Below, piece after piece: positions 1 through 15,400 of a stretch of 64,000 bases of DNA. Origin of the DNA: Amaranthus tricolor (taxonomy: Eukaryota; Streptophyta; Magnoliopsida; Caryophyllales; Amaranthaceae); assembly GCF_026212465.1 (NCBI RefSeq), contig NC_080061.1, forward strand, positions 23,997,295 through 24,061,294, written 5' to 3'. A program made the position numbers and the translations under genes. Each line of letters starts with the position of its first letter. Within the stretch, counting starts at the first letter, position 1. The notes beneath the pieces were generated by a model. The model ran no database searches and was not told the DNA's origin. It saw only the letters and a program-made list of their open reading frames with translations.

Positions 1-462
1 TTCTTCATCGTTCATTCTTCATTGATCATTGATCCTTGTTCATTCTTCATCGTTCATTCGTCATTAATCATTGAACCTTGTTCATTCTTCATCGTTCATT
101 CGTCATTGACCATTAATCCTTGTTCATTCTTCATCGTTCATTCTTCATTGATCATTGATCCTTGTTCATTCTTCATCGTTCATTTGTCAATGACCATTAA
201 TCCTTGTTCATTCTTCATCGTTCATTTTTCATTGATCATTGATCCTTGTTCATTCTTCATCGTTCATTCTTCATTGATCATTGATCCTTGTTCATTCTTC
301 ATCGTTCATTCGTCATTGATCATTGATCCTTGTTCATTCTTCATCGTTCATTCGTCATTGACCATTAATCCTTGTTCATTCTTCATCGTCCATTCTTCAT
401 TGATCATTGATCCTTGTTCATTCTTCATCGTTCATTCGTCATTGATCATTGATCCTTATTAA
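1..462 (+). repeat. Tail of a preceding satellite superblock
   Basis: This segment ends at the marker CCTTATTAATTC and carries the CATTTTTCATTG variant near 223. That variant also lies in the last 588-bp unit of the following superblocks (near 9182, 17898 and 26610) and in the 588-bp unit at 29558-30145. It is therefore the 3' part of the same 14-monomer terminal unit, which implies another superblock copy to the left of the window. Confidence 0.75.
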
Positions 463-3400
463 TTCTTCATCGTTCATTCTTCATTGATCATTGATCCTTG
501 TTCATTCTTCATCGTTCATTCGTCATTGACCATTAATCCTTGTTCATTCTTCATCGTTCATTCTTCATTGATCATTGATCCTTGTTCATTCTTCATCGTT
601 CATTCTTCATTGATCATTGATCCTTGTTCATTCTTCATCGTTCATTCTTCATTGATCATTGATCCTTGTTCATTCTTCATCGTTCATTCTTCATTGATCA
701 TTGATCCTTGTTCATTCTTCATCGTTCATTCGTCATTGACCATTAATCCTTGTTCATTCTTCATCGTTCATTCTTCATTGATCATTGATCCTTGTTGATT
801 CTTCATGGTTCATTCTTCATTGATTATTGATCCTTGTTCATTCTTCATCTTTCATTCTTCATTGATCATTGATCCTTGTTCATTCTTCATTGATCATTGA
901 TCCTTGTTCATTCTTCATCGTTCATTCGTCATTGATCATTGATCCTTGTTCATTCTTCATCGTTCATTCGTCATTGCCATTAATCCTTGTTCATTCTTCA
1001 TCGTCCATTCTTCATTGATCATTGATCCTTGTTCATTCTTCATCGTTCATTCGTCATTGATCATTGATCCTTATTAATTCTTCATCGTTCATTCTTCATT
1101 GATCATTGATCCTTGTTCATTCTTCATCGTTCATTCGTCATTGACCATTAATCCTTGTTCATTCTTCATCGTTCATTCTTCATTGATCATTGATCCTTGT
1201 TCATTCTTCATCGTTCATTCTTCATTGATCATTGATCCTTGTTCATTCTTCATCGTTCATTCTTCATTGATCATTGATCCTTGTTCATTCTTCATCGTTC
1301 ATTCTTCATTGATCATTGATCCTTGTTCATTCTTCATCGTTCATTCGTCATTGACCATTAATCCTTGTTCATTCTTCATCGTTCATTCTTCATTGATCAT
1401 TGATCCTTGTTGATTCTTCATGGTTCATTCTTCATTGATTATTGATCCTTGTTCATTCTTCATCTTTCATTCTTCATTGATCATTGATCCTTGTTCATTC
1501 TTCATTGATCATTGATCCTTGTTCATTCTTCATCGTTCATTCGTCATTGATCATTGATCCTTGTTCATTCTTCATCGTTCATTCGTCATTGACCATTAAT
1601 CCTTGTTCATTCTTCATCGTCCATTCTTCATTGATCATTGATCCTTGTTCATTCTTCATCGTTCATTCGTCATTGATCATTGATCCTTATTAATTCTTCA
1701 TCGTTCATTCTTCATTGATCATTGATCCTTGTTCATTCTTCATCGTTCATTCGTCATTGACCATTAATCCTTGTTCATTCTTCATCGTTCATTCTTCATT
1801 GATCATTGATCCTTGTTCATTCTTCATCGTTCATTCGTCATTGACCATTAATCCTTGTTCATTCTTCATCGTTCATTCTTCATTGATCATTGATCCTTGT
1901 TCATTCTTCATCGTACATTCTTCATTGATCATTGATCCTTGTTCATTCTTCATCGTTCATTCGTTATTGACCATTAATCCTTGTTCATTCTTCATCGTTC
2001 ATTCTTCATTGAGCATTGATCCTTGTTCATTCTTCATCATTCATTCGTCATTGATCATTGATCTTTGTTCATTCTTCATCGTTCATTCGTCATTGACCAT
2101 TAATCCTTGTTCATTCTTCATCGTTCATTCTTCATTGATCATTGATCCTTGTTCATTCTTCATCGTTCATTCGCCATTGATCATTGATGCTTGTTCATTC
2201 TTCATCGTTCATTCGTCATTGACCATCAATCCTTGTTCATTCTTCATCGTTCATTCGTCATTGACAATCAATCCTTGTTCATTCTTAATCGTTCATTCTT
2301 CATTGATCATTGATCCTTGTTCATTCTTCATCGTTCATTCGTCATTGACCATTAATCCTTGTTCATTCTTCATCGTTCATTCTTCATTGATCATTGATCC
2401 TTGTTCATTCTTCATCGTTCATTCGTCATTGATCATTGATCCTTGTTCATTCTTCATCGTTCATTCGTCATTGACCATTAATCCTTGTTCATTCTTCATC
2501 GTCCATTCTTCATTGATCATTGATCCTTGTTCATTCTTCATCGTTCATTCGTCATTGATCATTGATCCTTATTAATTCTTCATCGTTCATTCTTCATTGA
2601 TCATTGATCCTTGTTCATTCTTCATCGTTCATTCGTCATTGACCATTAATCCTTGTTCATTCTTCATCGTTCATTCTTCATTGATCATTGATCCTTGTTC
2701 ATTCTTCATCGTTCATTCGTCATTGACCATTAATCCTTGTTCATTCTTCATCGTTCATTCTTCATTGATCATTGATCCTTGTTCATTCTTCATCGTACAT
2801 TCTTCATTGATCATTGATCCTTGTTCATTCTTCATCGTTCATTCGTTATTGACCATTAATCCTTGTTCATTCTTCATCGTTCATTCTTCATTGAGCATTG
2901 ATCCTTGTTCATTCTTCATCATTCATTCGTCATTGATCATTGATCTTTGTTCATTCTTCATCGTTCATTCGTCATTGACCATTAATCCTTGTTCATTCTT
3001 CATCGTTCATTCTTCATTGATCATTGATCCTTGTTCATTCTTCATCGTTCATTCGCCATTGATCATTGATGCTTGTTCATTCTTCATCGTTCATTCGTCA
3101 TTGACCATCAATCCTTGTTCATTCTTCATCGTTCATTCGTCATTGACAATCAATCCTTGTTCATTCTTAATCGTTCATTCTTCATTGATCATTGATCCTT
3201 GTTCATTCTTCATCGTTCATTCGTCATTGACCATTAATCCTTGTTCATTCTTCATCGTTCATTCTTCATTGATCATTGATCCTTGTTCATTCTTCATCGT
3301 TCATTCTTCATTGATCATTGATCCTTATTAATTCTTCATCGTTCATTCTTCATTGATCATTGATCCTTGTTCATTCTTCATCGTTCATTCGTCATTGACC

Positions 3401-6400
3401 ATTAATCCTTGTTCATTCTTCATCGTTCATTCTTCATTGATCATTGATCCTTGTTCATTCTTCATCGTTCATTTGTCAATGACCATTAATCCTTGTTCAT
3501 TCTTCATCGTTCATTCTTCATTGATCATTGATCCTTGTTCATTCTTCATCGTTCATTCTTCATTGATCATTGATCCTTGTTCATTCTTCATCGTTCATTC
3601 TTCATTGATCATTGATCCTTGTTCATTCTTCATCGTTCATTCGTCATTGATCATTGATCCTTGTTCATTCTTCATCGTTCATTCGTCATTGACCATTAAT
3701 CCTTGTTCATTCTTCATCGTCCATTCTTCATTGATCATTGATCCTTGTTCATTCTTCATCGTTCATTCGTCATTGATCATTGATCCTTATTAATTCTTCA
3801 TCGTTCATTCTTCATTGATCATTGATCCTTGTTCATTCTTCATCGTTCATTCGTCATTGACCATTAATCCTTGTTCATTCTTCATCGTTCATTCTTCATT
3901 GATCATTGATCCTTGTTCATTCTTCATCGTTCATTCGTCATTGACCATTAATCCTTGTTCATTCTTCATCGTTCATTCTTCATTGATCATTGATCCTTGT
4001 TCATTCTTCATCGTACATTCTTCATTGATCATTGATCCTTGTTCATTCTTCATCGTTCATTCGTCATTGACCATTAATCCTTGTTCATTCTTCATCGTTC
4101 ATTCTTCATTGAGCATTGATCCTTGTTCATTCTTCATCATTCATTCGTCATTGATCATTGATCCTTGTTCATTCTTCATCGTTCATTCGTCATTGACCAT
4201 TAATCCTTGTTCATTCTTCATCGTTCATTCTTCATTGATCATTGATCCTTGTTCATTCTTCATCGTTCATTCGCCATTGATCATTGATGCTTGTTCATTC
4301 TTCATCGTTCATTCGTCATTGACCATCAATCCTTGTTCATTCTTCATCGTTCATTCGTCATTGACAATCAATCCTTGTTCATTCTTAATCGTTCATTCTT
4401 CATTGATCATTGATCCTTGTTCATTCTTTATCGTTCATTCGTCATTGACCATTAATCCTTGTTCATTCTTCATCGTTCATTCTTCATTGATCATTGATCC
4501 TTGTTCATTCTTCATCGTTCATTTGTCAATGACCATTAATCCTTGTTCATTCTTCATCGTTCATTCTTCATTGATCATTGATCCTTGTTCATTCTTCATC
4601 GTTCATTCTTCATTGATCATTGATCCTTGTTCATTCTTCATCGTTCATTCGTCATTGATCATTGATCCTTGTTCATTCTTCATCGTTCATTCGTCATTGA
4701 CCATTAATCCTTGTTCATTCTTCATCGTCCATTCTTCATTGATCATTGATCCTTGTTCATTCTTCATCGTTCATTCGTCATTGATCATTGATCCTTATTA
4801 ATTCTTCATCGTTCATTCTTCATTGATCATTGATCCTTGTTCATTCTTCATCGTTCATTCGTCATTGACCATTAATCCTTGTTCATTCTTCATCGTTCAT
4901 TCTTCATTGATCATTGATCCTTGTTCATTCTTCATCGTTCATTCTTCATTGATCATTGATCCTTGTTCATTCTTCATCGTTCATTCTTCATTGATCATTG
5001 ATCCTTGTTCATTCTTCATCGTTCATTCGTCATTAATCATTGAACCTTGTTCATTCTTCATCGTTCATTCGTCATTGACCATTAATCCTTGTTCATTCTT
5101 CATCGTTCATTCTTCATTGATCATTGATCCTTGTTCATTCTTCATCGTTCATTTGTCAATGACCATTAATCCTTGTTCATTCTTCATCGTTCATTCTTCA
5201 TTGATCATTGATCCTTGTTCATTCTTCATCGTTCATTCTTCATTGATCATTGATCCTTGTTCATTCTTCATCGTTCATTCGTCATTGATCATTGATCCTT
5301 GTTCATTCTTCATCGTTCATTCGTCATTGACCATTAATCCTTGTTCATTCTTCATCGTCCATTCTTCATTGATCATTGATCCTTGTTCATTCTTCATCGT
5401 TCATTCGTCATTGATCATTGATCCTTATTAATTCTTCATCGTTCATTCTTCATTGATCATTGATCCTTGTTCATTCTTCATCGTTCATTCGTCATTGACC
5501 ATTAATCCTTGTTCATTCTTCATCGTTCATTCTTCATTGATCATTGATCCTTGTTCATTCTTCATCGTTCATTCGTCATTGACCATTAATCCTTGTTCAT
5601 TCTTCATCGTTCATTCTTCATTGATCATTGATCCTTGTTCATTCTTCATCGTACATTCTTCATTGATCATTGATCCTTGTTCATTCTTCATCGTTCATTC
5701 GTCATTGACCATTAATCCTTGTTCATTCTTCATCGTTCATTCTTCATTGAGCATTGATCCTTGTTCATTCTTCATCATTCATTCGTCATTGATCATTGAT
5801 CCTTGTTCATTCTTCATCGTTCATTCGTCATTGACCATTAATCCTTGTTCATTCTTTATCGTTCATTCTTCATTGATCATTGATCCTTGTTCATTCTTCA
5901 TCGTTCATTCGCCATTGATCATTGATGCTTGTTCATTCTTCATCGTTCATTCGTCATTGACCATCAATCCTTGTTCATTCTTCATCGTTCATTCGTCATT
6001 GACAATCAATCCTTGTTCATTCTTAATCGTTCATTCTTCATTGATCATTGATCCTTGTTCATTCTTCATCGTTCATTCGTCATTGACCATTAATCCTTGT
6101 TCATTCTTCATCGTTCATTCTTCATTGATCATTGATCCTTGTTCATTCTTCATCGTTCATTTGTCAATGACCATTAATCCTTGTTCATTCTTCATCGTTC
6201 ATTCTTCATTGATCATTGATCCTTGTTCATTCTTCATTGTTCATTCTTCATTGATCATTGATCCTTGTTCATTCTTCATCGTTCATTCGTCATTGATCAT
6301 TGATCCTTGTTCATTCTTCATCGTTCATTCGTCATTGACCATTAATCCTTGTTCATTCTTCATCGTCCATTCTTCATTGATCATTGATCCTTGTTCATTC

Positions 6401-9400
6401 TTCATCGTTCATTCGTCATTGATCATTGATCCTTATTAATTCTTCATCGTTCATTCTTCATTGATCATTGATCCTTGTTCATTCTTCATCGTTCATTCGT
6501 CATTGACCATTAATCCTTGTTCATTCTTCATCGTTCATTCTTCATTGATCATTGATCCTTGTTCATTCTTCATCGTTCATTCTTCATTGATCATTGATCC
6601 TTGTTCATTCTTCATCGTTCATTCTTCATTGATCATTGATCCTTGTTCATTCTTCATCGTTCATTCGTCATTAATCATTGAACCTTGTTCATTCTTCATC
6701 GTTCATTCGTCATTGACCATTAATCCTTGTTCATTCTTCATCGTTCATTCTTCATTGATCATTGATCCTAGTTCATTCTTCATCGTTCATTTGTCAATGA
6801 CCATTAATCCTTGTTCATTCTTCATCGTTCATTCTTCATTGATCATTGATCCTTGTTCATTCTTCATCGTTCATTCTTCATTGATCATTGATCCTTGTTC
6901 ATTCTTCATCGTTCATTCGTCATTGATCATTGATCCTTGTTCATTCTTCATCGTTCATTCGTCATTGACCATTAATCCTTGTTCATTCTTCATCGTCCAT
7001 TCTTCATTGATCATTGATCCTTGTTCATTCTTCATCGTTCATTCGTCATTGATCATTGATCCTTATTAATTCTTCATCGTTCATTCTTCATTGATCATTG
7101 ATCCTTGTTCATTCTTCATCGTTCATTCGTCATTGACCATTAATCCTTGTTCATTCTTCATCGTTCATTCTTCATTGATCATTGATCCTTGTTCATTCTT
7201 CATCGTTCATTCTTCATTGATCATTGATCCTTGTTCATTCTTCATCGTTCATTCTTCATTGATCATTGATCCTTGTTCATTCTTCATCGTTCATTCGTCA
7301 TTAATCATTGAACCTTGTTCATTCTTCATCGTTCATTCGTCATTGACCATTAATCCTTGTTCATTCTTCATCGTTCATTCTTCATTGATCATTGATCCTA
7401 GTTCATTCTTCATCGTTCATTTGTCAATGACCATTAATCCTTGTTCATTCTTCATCGTTCATTCTTCATTGATCATTGATCCTTGTTCATTCTTCATCGT
7501 TCATTCTTCATTGATCATTGATCCTTGTTCATTCTTCATCGTTCATTCGTCATTGATCATTGATCCTTGTTCATTCTTCATCGTTCATTCGTCATTGACC
7601 ATTAATCCTTGTTCATTCTTCATCGTCCATTCTTCATTGATCATTGATCATTGTTCATTCTTCATCGTTCATTCGTCATTGATCATTGATCCTTATTAAT
7701 TCTTCATCGTTCATTCTTCATTGATCATTGATCCTTGTTCATTCTTCATCGTTCATTCGTCATTGACCATTAATCCTTGTTCATTCTTCATCGTTCATTC
7801 TTCATTGATCATTGATCCTTGTTCATTCTTCATCGTTCATTCGTCATTGACCATTAATCCTTGTTCATTCTTCATCGTTCATTCTGCATTGATCATTGAT
7901 CCTTGTTCATTCTTCATCGTACATTCTTCATTGATCATTGATCCTTGTTCATTCTTCATCGTTCATTCGTTATTGACCATTAATCCTTGTTCATTCTTCA
8001 TCGTTCATTCTTCATTGAGCATTGATCCTTGTTCATTCTTCATCATTCATTCGTCATTGATCATTGATCCTTGTTCATTCTTCATCGTTCATTCGTCATT
8101 GACCATTAATCCTTGTTCATTCTTCATCGTTCATTCTTCATTGATCATTGATCCTTGTTCATTCTTCATCGTTCATTCGCCATTGATCATTGATGCTTGT
8201 TCATTCTTCATCGTTCATTCGTCATTGACCATCAATCCTTGTTCATTCTTCATCGTTCATTCGTCATTGACAATCAATCCTTGTTCATTCTTAATCGTTC
8301 ATTCTTCATTGATCATTGATCCTTGTTCATTCTTCATCGTTCATTCGTCATTGACCATTAATCCTTGTTCATTCTTCATCGTTCATTCTTCATTGATCAT
8401 TGATCCTTGTTCATTCTTCATCGTTCATTCTTCATTGATCATTGATCCTTGTTCATTCTTCATCGTTCATTCTTCATTGATCATTGATCCTTGTTCATTC
8501 TTCATCGTTCATTCTTCATTGATCATTGATCCTTGTTCATTCTTCATCGTTCATTTGTCAATGACCATTAATCCTTGTTCATTCTTCATCGTTCATTCTT
8601 CATTGATCATTGATCTTTGTTCATTCTTCATCGTTCATTCTTCATTGATCATTGATCCTTGTTCATTCTTCATCGTTCATTCGTCATTGATCATTGATCC
8701 TTGTTCATTCTTCATCGTTCATTCGTCATTGACCATTAATCCTTGTTCATTCTTCATCGTCCATTCTTCATTGATCATTGATCCTTGTTCATTCTTCATC
8801 GTTCATTCGTCATTGATCATTGATCCTTATTAATTCTTCATCGTTCATTCTTCATTGATCATTGATCCTTGTTCATTCTTCATCGTTCATTCTTCATTGA
8901 TCATTGATCCTTGTTCATTCTTCATCGTTCATTCTTCATTGATCATTGATCCTTGTTCATTCTTCATCGTTCATTCTTCATTGATCATTGATCCTTGTTC
9001 ATTCTTCATCGTTCATTCGTCATTAATCATTGAACCTTGTTCATTCTTCATCGTTCATTCGTCATTGACCATTAATCCTTGTTCATTCTTCATCGTTCAT
9101 TCTTCATTGATCATTGATCCTTGTTCATTCTTCATCGTTCATTTGTCAATGACCATTAATCCTTGTTCATTCTTCATCGTTCATTTTTCATTGATCATTG
9201 ATCCTTGTTCATTCTTCATCGTTCATTCTTCATTGATCATTGATCCTTGTTCATTCTTCATCGTTCATTCGTCATTGATCATTGATCCTTGTTCATTCTT
9301 CATCGTTCATTCGTCATTGACCATTAATCCTTGTTCATTCTTCATCGTCCATTCTTCATTGATCATTGATCCTTGTTCATTCTTCATCGTTCATTCGTCA

Positions 9401-9421
9401 TTGATCATTGATCCTTATTAA
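463..9421 (+). repeat. Satellite superblock copy 0 (8,959 bp)
   Basis: Marker monomers (CCTTATTAATTC) divide this block into units ending at 1077, 1693, 2575, 3331, 3793, 4801, 5431, 6439, 7069, 7699, 8833 and 9421. Unit lengths are 615, 616, 882, 756, 462, 1008, 630, 1008, 630, 630, 1134 and 588 bp. It corresponds to the next block at an offset of 8,966 bp in its first part and 8,798 bp over most of the rest. Two separate one-monomer deletions in copy 1 (in the unit ending at 17547) return the offset to 8,714 bp. The 882-bp and 756-bp units replace the single 1,470-bp unit of copies 1 to 3. It lacks the 7-bp insertion found at the start of copies 1 to 3. Confidence 0.85.
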
Positions 9422-12400
9422 TTCTTCATCGTTCATTCTTCATTCTTCATTGATCATTGATCCTTGTTCATTCTTCATCGTTCATTCGTCATTGACCATT
9501 AATCCTTGTTCATTCTTCATCGTTCATTCTTCATTGATCATTGATCCTTGTTCATTCTTCATCGTTCATTCTTCATTGATCATTGATCCTTGTTCATTCT
9601 TCATCGTTCATTCTTCATTGATCATTGATCCTTGTTCATTCTTCATCGTTCATTCTTCATTGATCATTGATCCTTGTTCATTCTTCATCGTTCATTCGTC
9701 ATTGACCATTAATCCTTGTTCATTCTTCATCGTTCATTCTTCATTGATCATTGATCCTTGTTGATTCTTCATGGTTCATTCTTCATTGATTATTGATCCT
9801 TGTTCATTCTTCATCTTTCATTCTTCATTGATCATTGATCCTTGTTCATTCTTCATTGATCATTGATCCTTGTTCATTCTTCATCGTTCATTCGTCATTG
9901 ATCATTGATCCTTGTTCATTCTTCATCGTTCATTCGTCATTGCCATTAATCCTTGTTCATTCTTCATCGTCCATTCTTCATTGATCATTGATCCTTGTTC
10001 ATTCTTCATCGTTCATTCGTCATTGATCATTGATCCTTATTTATTCTTCATCGTTCATTCTTCATTGATCATTGATCCTTGTTCATTCTTCATCGTTCAT
10101 TCGTCATTGACCATTAATCCTTGTTCATTCTTCATCGTTCATTCTTCATTGATCATTGATCCTTGTTCATTCTTCATCGTTCATTCTTCATTGATCATTG
10201 ATCCTTGTTCATTCTTCATCGTTCATTCTTCATTGATCATTGATCCTTGTTCATTCTTCATCGTTCATTCTTCATTGATCATTGATCCTTGTTCATTCTT
10301 CATCGTTCATTCGTCATTGACCATTAATCCTTGTTCATTCTTCATCGTTCATTCTTCATTGATCATTGATCCTTGTTGATTCTTCATGGTTCATTCTTCA
10401 TTGATTATTGATCCTTGTTCATTCTTCATCTTTCATTCTTCATTGATCATTGATCCTTGTTCATTCTTCATTGATCATTGATCCTTGTTCATTCTTCATC
10501 GTTCATTCGTCATTGATCATTGATCCTTGTTCATTCTTCATCGTTCATTCGTCATTGACCATTAATCCTTGTTCATTCTTCATCGTCCATTCTTCATTGA
10601 TCATTGATCCTTGTTCATTCTTCATCGTTCATTCGTCATTGATCATTGATCCTTATTAATTCTTCATCGTTCATTCTTCATTGATCATTGATCCTTGTTC
10701 ATTCTTCATCGTTCATTCGTCATTGACCATTAATCCTTGTTCATTCTTCATCGTTCTTTCTTCATTGATCATTGATCCTTGTTCATTCTTCATCGTTCAT
10801 TCGTCATTGACCATTAATCCTTGTTCATTCTTCATCGTTCATTCTTCATTGATCATTGATCCTTGTTCATTCTTCATCGTACATTCTTCATTGATCATTG
10901 ATCCTTGTTCATTCTTCATCGTTCATTCGTTATTGACCATTAATCCTTGTTCATTCTTCATCGTTCATTCTTCATTGAGCATTGATCCTTGTTCATTCTT
11001 CATCATTCATCCGTCATTGATCATTGATCTTTGTTCATTCTTCATCGTTCATTCGTCATTGACCATTAATCCTTGTTCATTCTTCATCGTTCATTCTTCA
11101 TTGATCATTGATCCTTGTTCATTCTTCATCGTTCATTCGTCATTGACCATTAATCCTTGTTCATTCTTCATCGTTCATTCTGCATTGATCATTGATCCTT
11201 GTTCATTCTTCATCGTACATTCTTCATTGATCATTGATCCTTGTTCATTCTTCATCGTTCATTCGTTATTGACCATTAATCCTTGTTCATTCTTCATCGT
11301 TCATTCTTCATTGAGCATTGATCCTTGTTCATTCTTCATCATTCATTCGTCATTGATCATTGATCCTTGTTCATTCTTCATCGTTCATTCGTCATTGACC
11401 ATTAATCCTTGTTCATTCTTCATCGTTCATTCTTCATTGATCATTGATCCTTGTTCATTCTTCATCGTTCATTCGCCATTGATCATTGATGCTTGTTCAT
11501 TCTTCATCGTTCATTCGTCATTGACCATCAATCCTTGTTCATTCTTCATCGTTCATTCGTCATTGACAATCAATCCTTGTTCATTCTTAATCGTTCATTC
11601 TTCATTGATCATTGATCCTTGTTCATTCTTCATCGTTCATTCGTCATTGACCATTAATCCTTGTTCATTCTTCATCGTTCATTCTTCATTGATCATTGAT
11701 CCTTGTTCATTCTTCATCGTTCATTCTTCATTGATCATTGATCCTTGTTCATTCTTCATCGTTCATTCTTCATTGATCATTGATCCTTGTTCATTCTTCA
11801 TCGTTCATTCTTCATTGATCATTGATCCTTGTTCATTCTTCATCGTTCATTTGTCAATGACCATTAATCCTTGTTCATTCTTCATCGTTCATTCTTCATT
11901 GATCATTGATCCTTGTTCATTCTTCATCGTTCATTCTTCATTGATCATTGATCCTTGTTCATTCTTCATCGTTCATTCGTCATTGATCATTGATCCTTGT
12001 TCATTCTTCATCGTTCATTCGTCATTGACCATTAATCCTTGTTCATTCTTCATCGTCCATTCTTCATTGATCATTGATCCTTGTTCATTCTTCATCGTTC
12101 ATTCGTCATTGATCATTGATCCTTATTAATTCTTCATCGTTCATTCTTCATTGATCATTGATCCTTGTTCATTCTTCATCGTTCATTCTTCATTGATCAT
12201 TGATCCTTGTTCATTCTTCATCGTTCATTCTTCATTGATCATTGATCCTTGTTCATTCTTCATCGTTCATTCTTCATTGATCATTGATCCTTGTTCATTC
12301 TTCATCGTTCATTTGTCAATGACCATTAATCCTTGTTCATTCTTCATCGTTCATTCTTCATTGATCATTGATCCTTGTTCATTCTTCATCGTTCATTCTT

Positions 12401-15400
12401 CATTGATCATTGATCCTTGTTCATTCTTCATCGTTCATTCGTCATTGATCATTGATCCTTGTTCATTCTTCATCGTTCATTCGTCATTGACCATTAATCC
12501 TTGTTCATTCTTCATCGTCCATTCTTCATTGATCATTGATCCTTGTTCATTCTTCATCGTTCATTCGTCATTGATCATTGATCCTTATTAATTCTTCATC
12601 GTTCATTCTTCATTGATCATTGATCCTTGTTCATTCTTCATCGTTCATTCGTCATTGACCATTAATCCTTGTTCATTCTTCATCGTTCATTCTTCATTGA
12701 TCATTGATCCTTGTTCATTCTTCATCGTTCATTCGTCATTGACCATTAATCCTTGTTCATTCTTCATCGTTCATTCTTCATTGATCATTGATCCTTGTTC
12801 ATTCTTCATCGTACATTCTTCATTGATCATTGATCCTTGTTCATTCTTCATCGTTCATTCGTCATTGACCATTAATCCTTGTTCATTTTTCATCGTTCAT
12901 TCTTCATTGAGCATTGATCCTTGTTCATTCTTCATCATTCATTCGTCATTGATCATTGATCCTTGTTCATTCTTCATCGTTCATTCGTCATTGACCATTA
13001 ATCCTTGTTCATTCTTCATCGTTCATTCTTCATTGATCATTGATCCTTGTTCATTCTTCATCGTTCATTCGCCATTGATCATTGATGCTTGTTCATTCTT
13101 CATCGTTCATTCGTCATTGACCATCAATCCTTGTTCATTCTTCATCGTTCATTCGTCATTGACAATCAATCCTTGTTCATTCTTAATCGTTCATTCTTCA
13201 TTGATCATTGATCCTTGTTCATTCTTCATCGTTCATTCGTCATTGACCATTAATCCTTGTTCATTCTTCATCGTTCATTCTTCATTGATCATTGATCCTT
13301 GTTCATTCTTCATCGTTCATTTGTCAATGACCATTAATCCTTGTTCATTCTTCATCGTTCATTCTTCATTGATCATTGATCCTTGTTCATTCTTCATCGT
13401 TCATTCTTCATTGATCATTGATCCTTGTTCATTCTTCATCGTTCATTCGTCATTGATCATTGATCCTTGTTCATTCTTCATCGTTCATTCGTCATTGACC
13501 ATTAATCCTTGTTCATTCTTCATCGTCCATTCTTCATTGATCATTGATCCTTGTTCATTCTTCATCGTTCATTCGTCATTGATCATTGATCCTTATTAAT
13601 TCTTCATCGTTCATTCTTCATTGATCATTGATCCTTGTTCATTCTTCATCGTTCATTCGTCATTGACCATTAATCCTTGTTCATTCTTCATCGTTCATTC
13701 TTCATTGATCATTGATCCTTGTTCATTCTTCATCGTTCATTCTTCATTGATCATTGATCCTTGTTCATTCTTCATCGTTCATTCTTCATTGATCATTGAT
13801 CCTTGTTCATTCTTCATCGTTCATTCGTCATTAATCATTGAACCTTGTTCATTCTTCATCGTTCATTCGTCATTGACCATTAATCCTTGTTCATTCTTCA
13901 TCGTTCATTCTTCATTGATCATTGATCCTTGTTCATTCTTCATCGTTCATTTGTCAATGACCATTAATCCTTGTTCATTCTTCATCGTTCATTCTTCATT
14001 GATCATTGATCCTTGTTCATTCTTCATCGTTCATTCTTCATTGATCATTGATCCTTGTTCATTCTTCATCGTTCATTCGTCATTGATCATTGATCCTTGT
14101 TCATTCTTCATCGTTCATTCGTCATTGACCATTAATCCTTGTTCATTCTTCATCGTCCATTCTTCATTGATCATTGATCCTTGTTCATTCTTCATCGTTC
14201 ATTCGTCATTGATCATTGATCCTTATTAATTCTTCATCGTTCATTCTTCATTGATCATTGATCCTTGTTCATTCTTCATCGTTCATTCGTCATTGACCAT
14301 TAATCCTTGTTCATTCTTCATCGTTCATTCTTCATTGATCATTGATCCTTGTTCATTCTTCATCGTTCATTCGTCATTGACCATTAATCCTTGTTCATTC
14401 TTCATCGTTCATTCTTCATTGATCATTGATCCTTGTTCATTCTTCATCGTACATTCTTCATTGATCATTGATCCTTGTTCATTCTTCATCGTTCATTCGT
14501 CATTGACCATTAATCCTTGTTCATTCTTCATCGTTCATTCTTCATTGAGCATTGATCCTTGTTCATTCTTCATCATTCATTCGTCATTGATCATTGATCC
14601 TTGTTCATTCTTCATCGTTCATTCGTCATTGACCATTAATCCTTGTTCATTCTTTATCGTTCATTCTTCATTGATCATTGATCCTTGTTCATTCTTCATC
14701 GTTCATTCGCCATTGATCATTGATGCTTGTTCATTCTTCATCGTTCATTCGTCATTGACCATCAATCCTTATTCATTCTTCATCGTTCATTCGTCATTGA
14801 CAATCAATCCTTGTTCATTCTTAATCGTTCATTCTTCATTGATCATTGATCCTTGTTCATTCTTCATCGTTCATTCGTCATTGACCATTAATCCTTGTTC
14901 ATTCTTCATCGTTCATTCTTCATTGATCATTGATCCTTGTTCATTCTTCATCGTTCATTTGTCAATGACCATTAATCCTTGTTCATTCTTCATCGTTCAT
15001 TCTTCATTGATCATTGATCCTTGTTCATTCTTCATTGTTCATTCTTCATTGATCATTGATCCTTGTTCATTCTTCATCGTTCATTCGTCATTGATCATTG
15101 ATCCTTGTTCATTCTTCATCGTTCATTCGTCATTGACCATTAATCCTTGTTCATTCTTCATCGTCCATTCTTCATTGATCATTGATCCTTGTTCATTCTT
15201 CATCGTTCATTCGTCATTGATCATTGATCCTTATTAATTCTTCATCGTTCATTCTTCATTGATCATTGATCCTTGTTCATTCTTCATCGTTCATTCGTCA
15301 TTGACCATTAATCCTTGTTCATTCTTCATCGTTCATTCTTCATTGATCATTGATCCTTGTTCATTCTTCATCGTTCATTCTTCATTGATCATTGATCCTT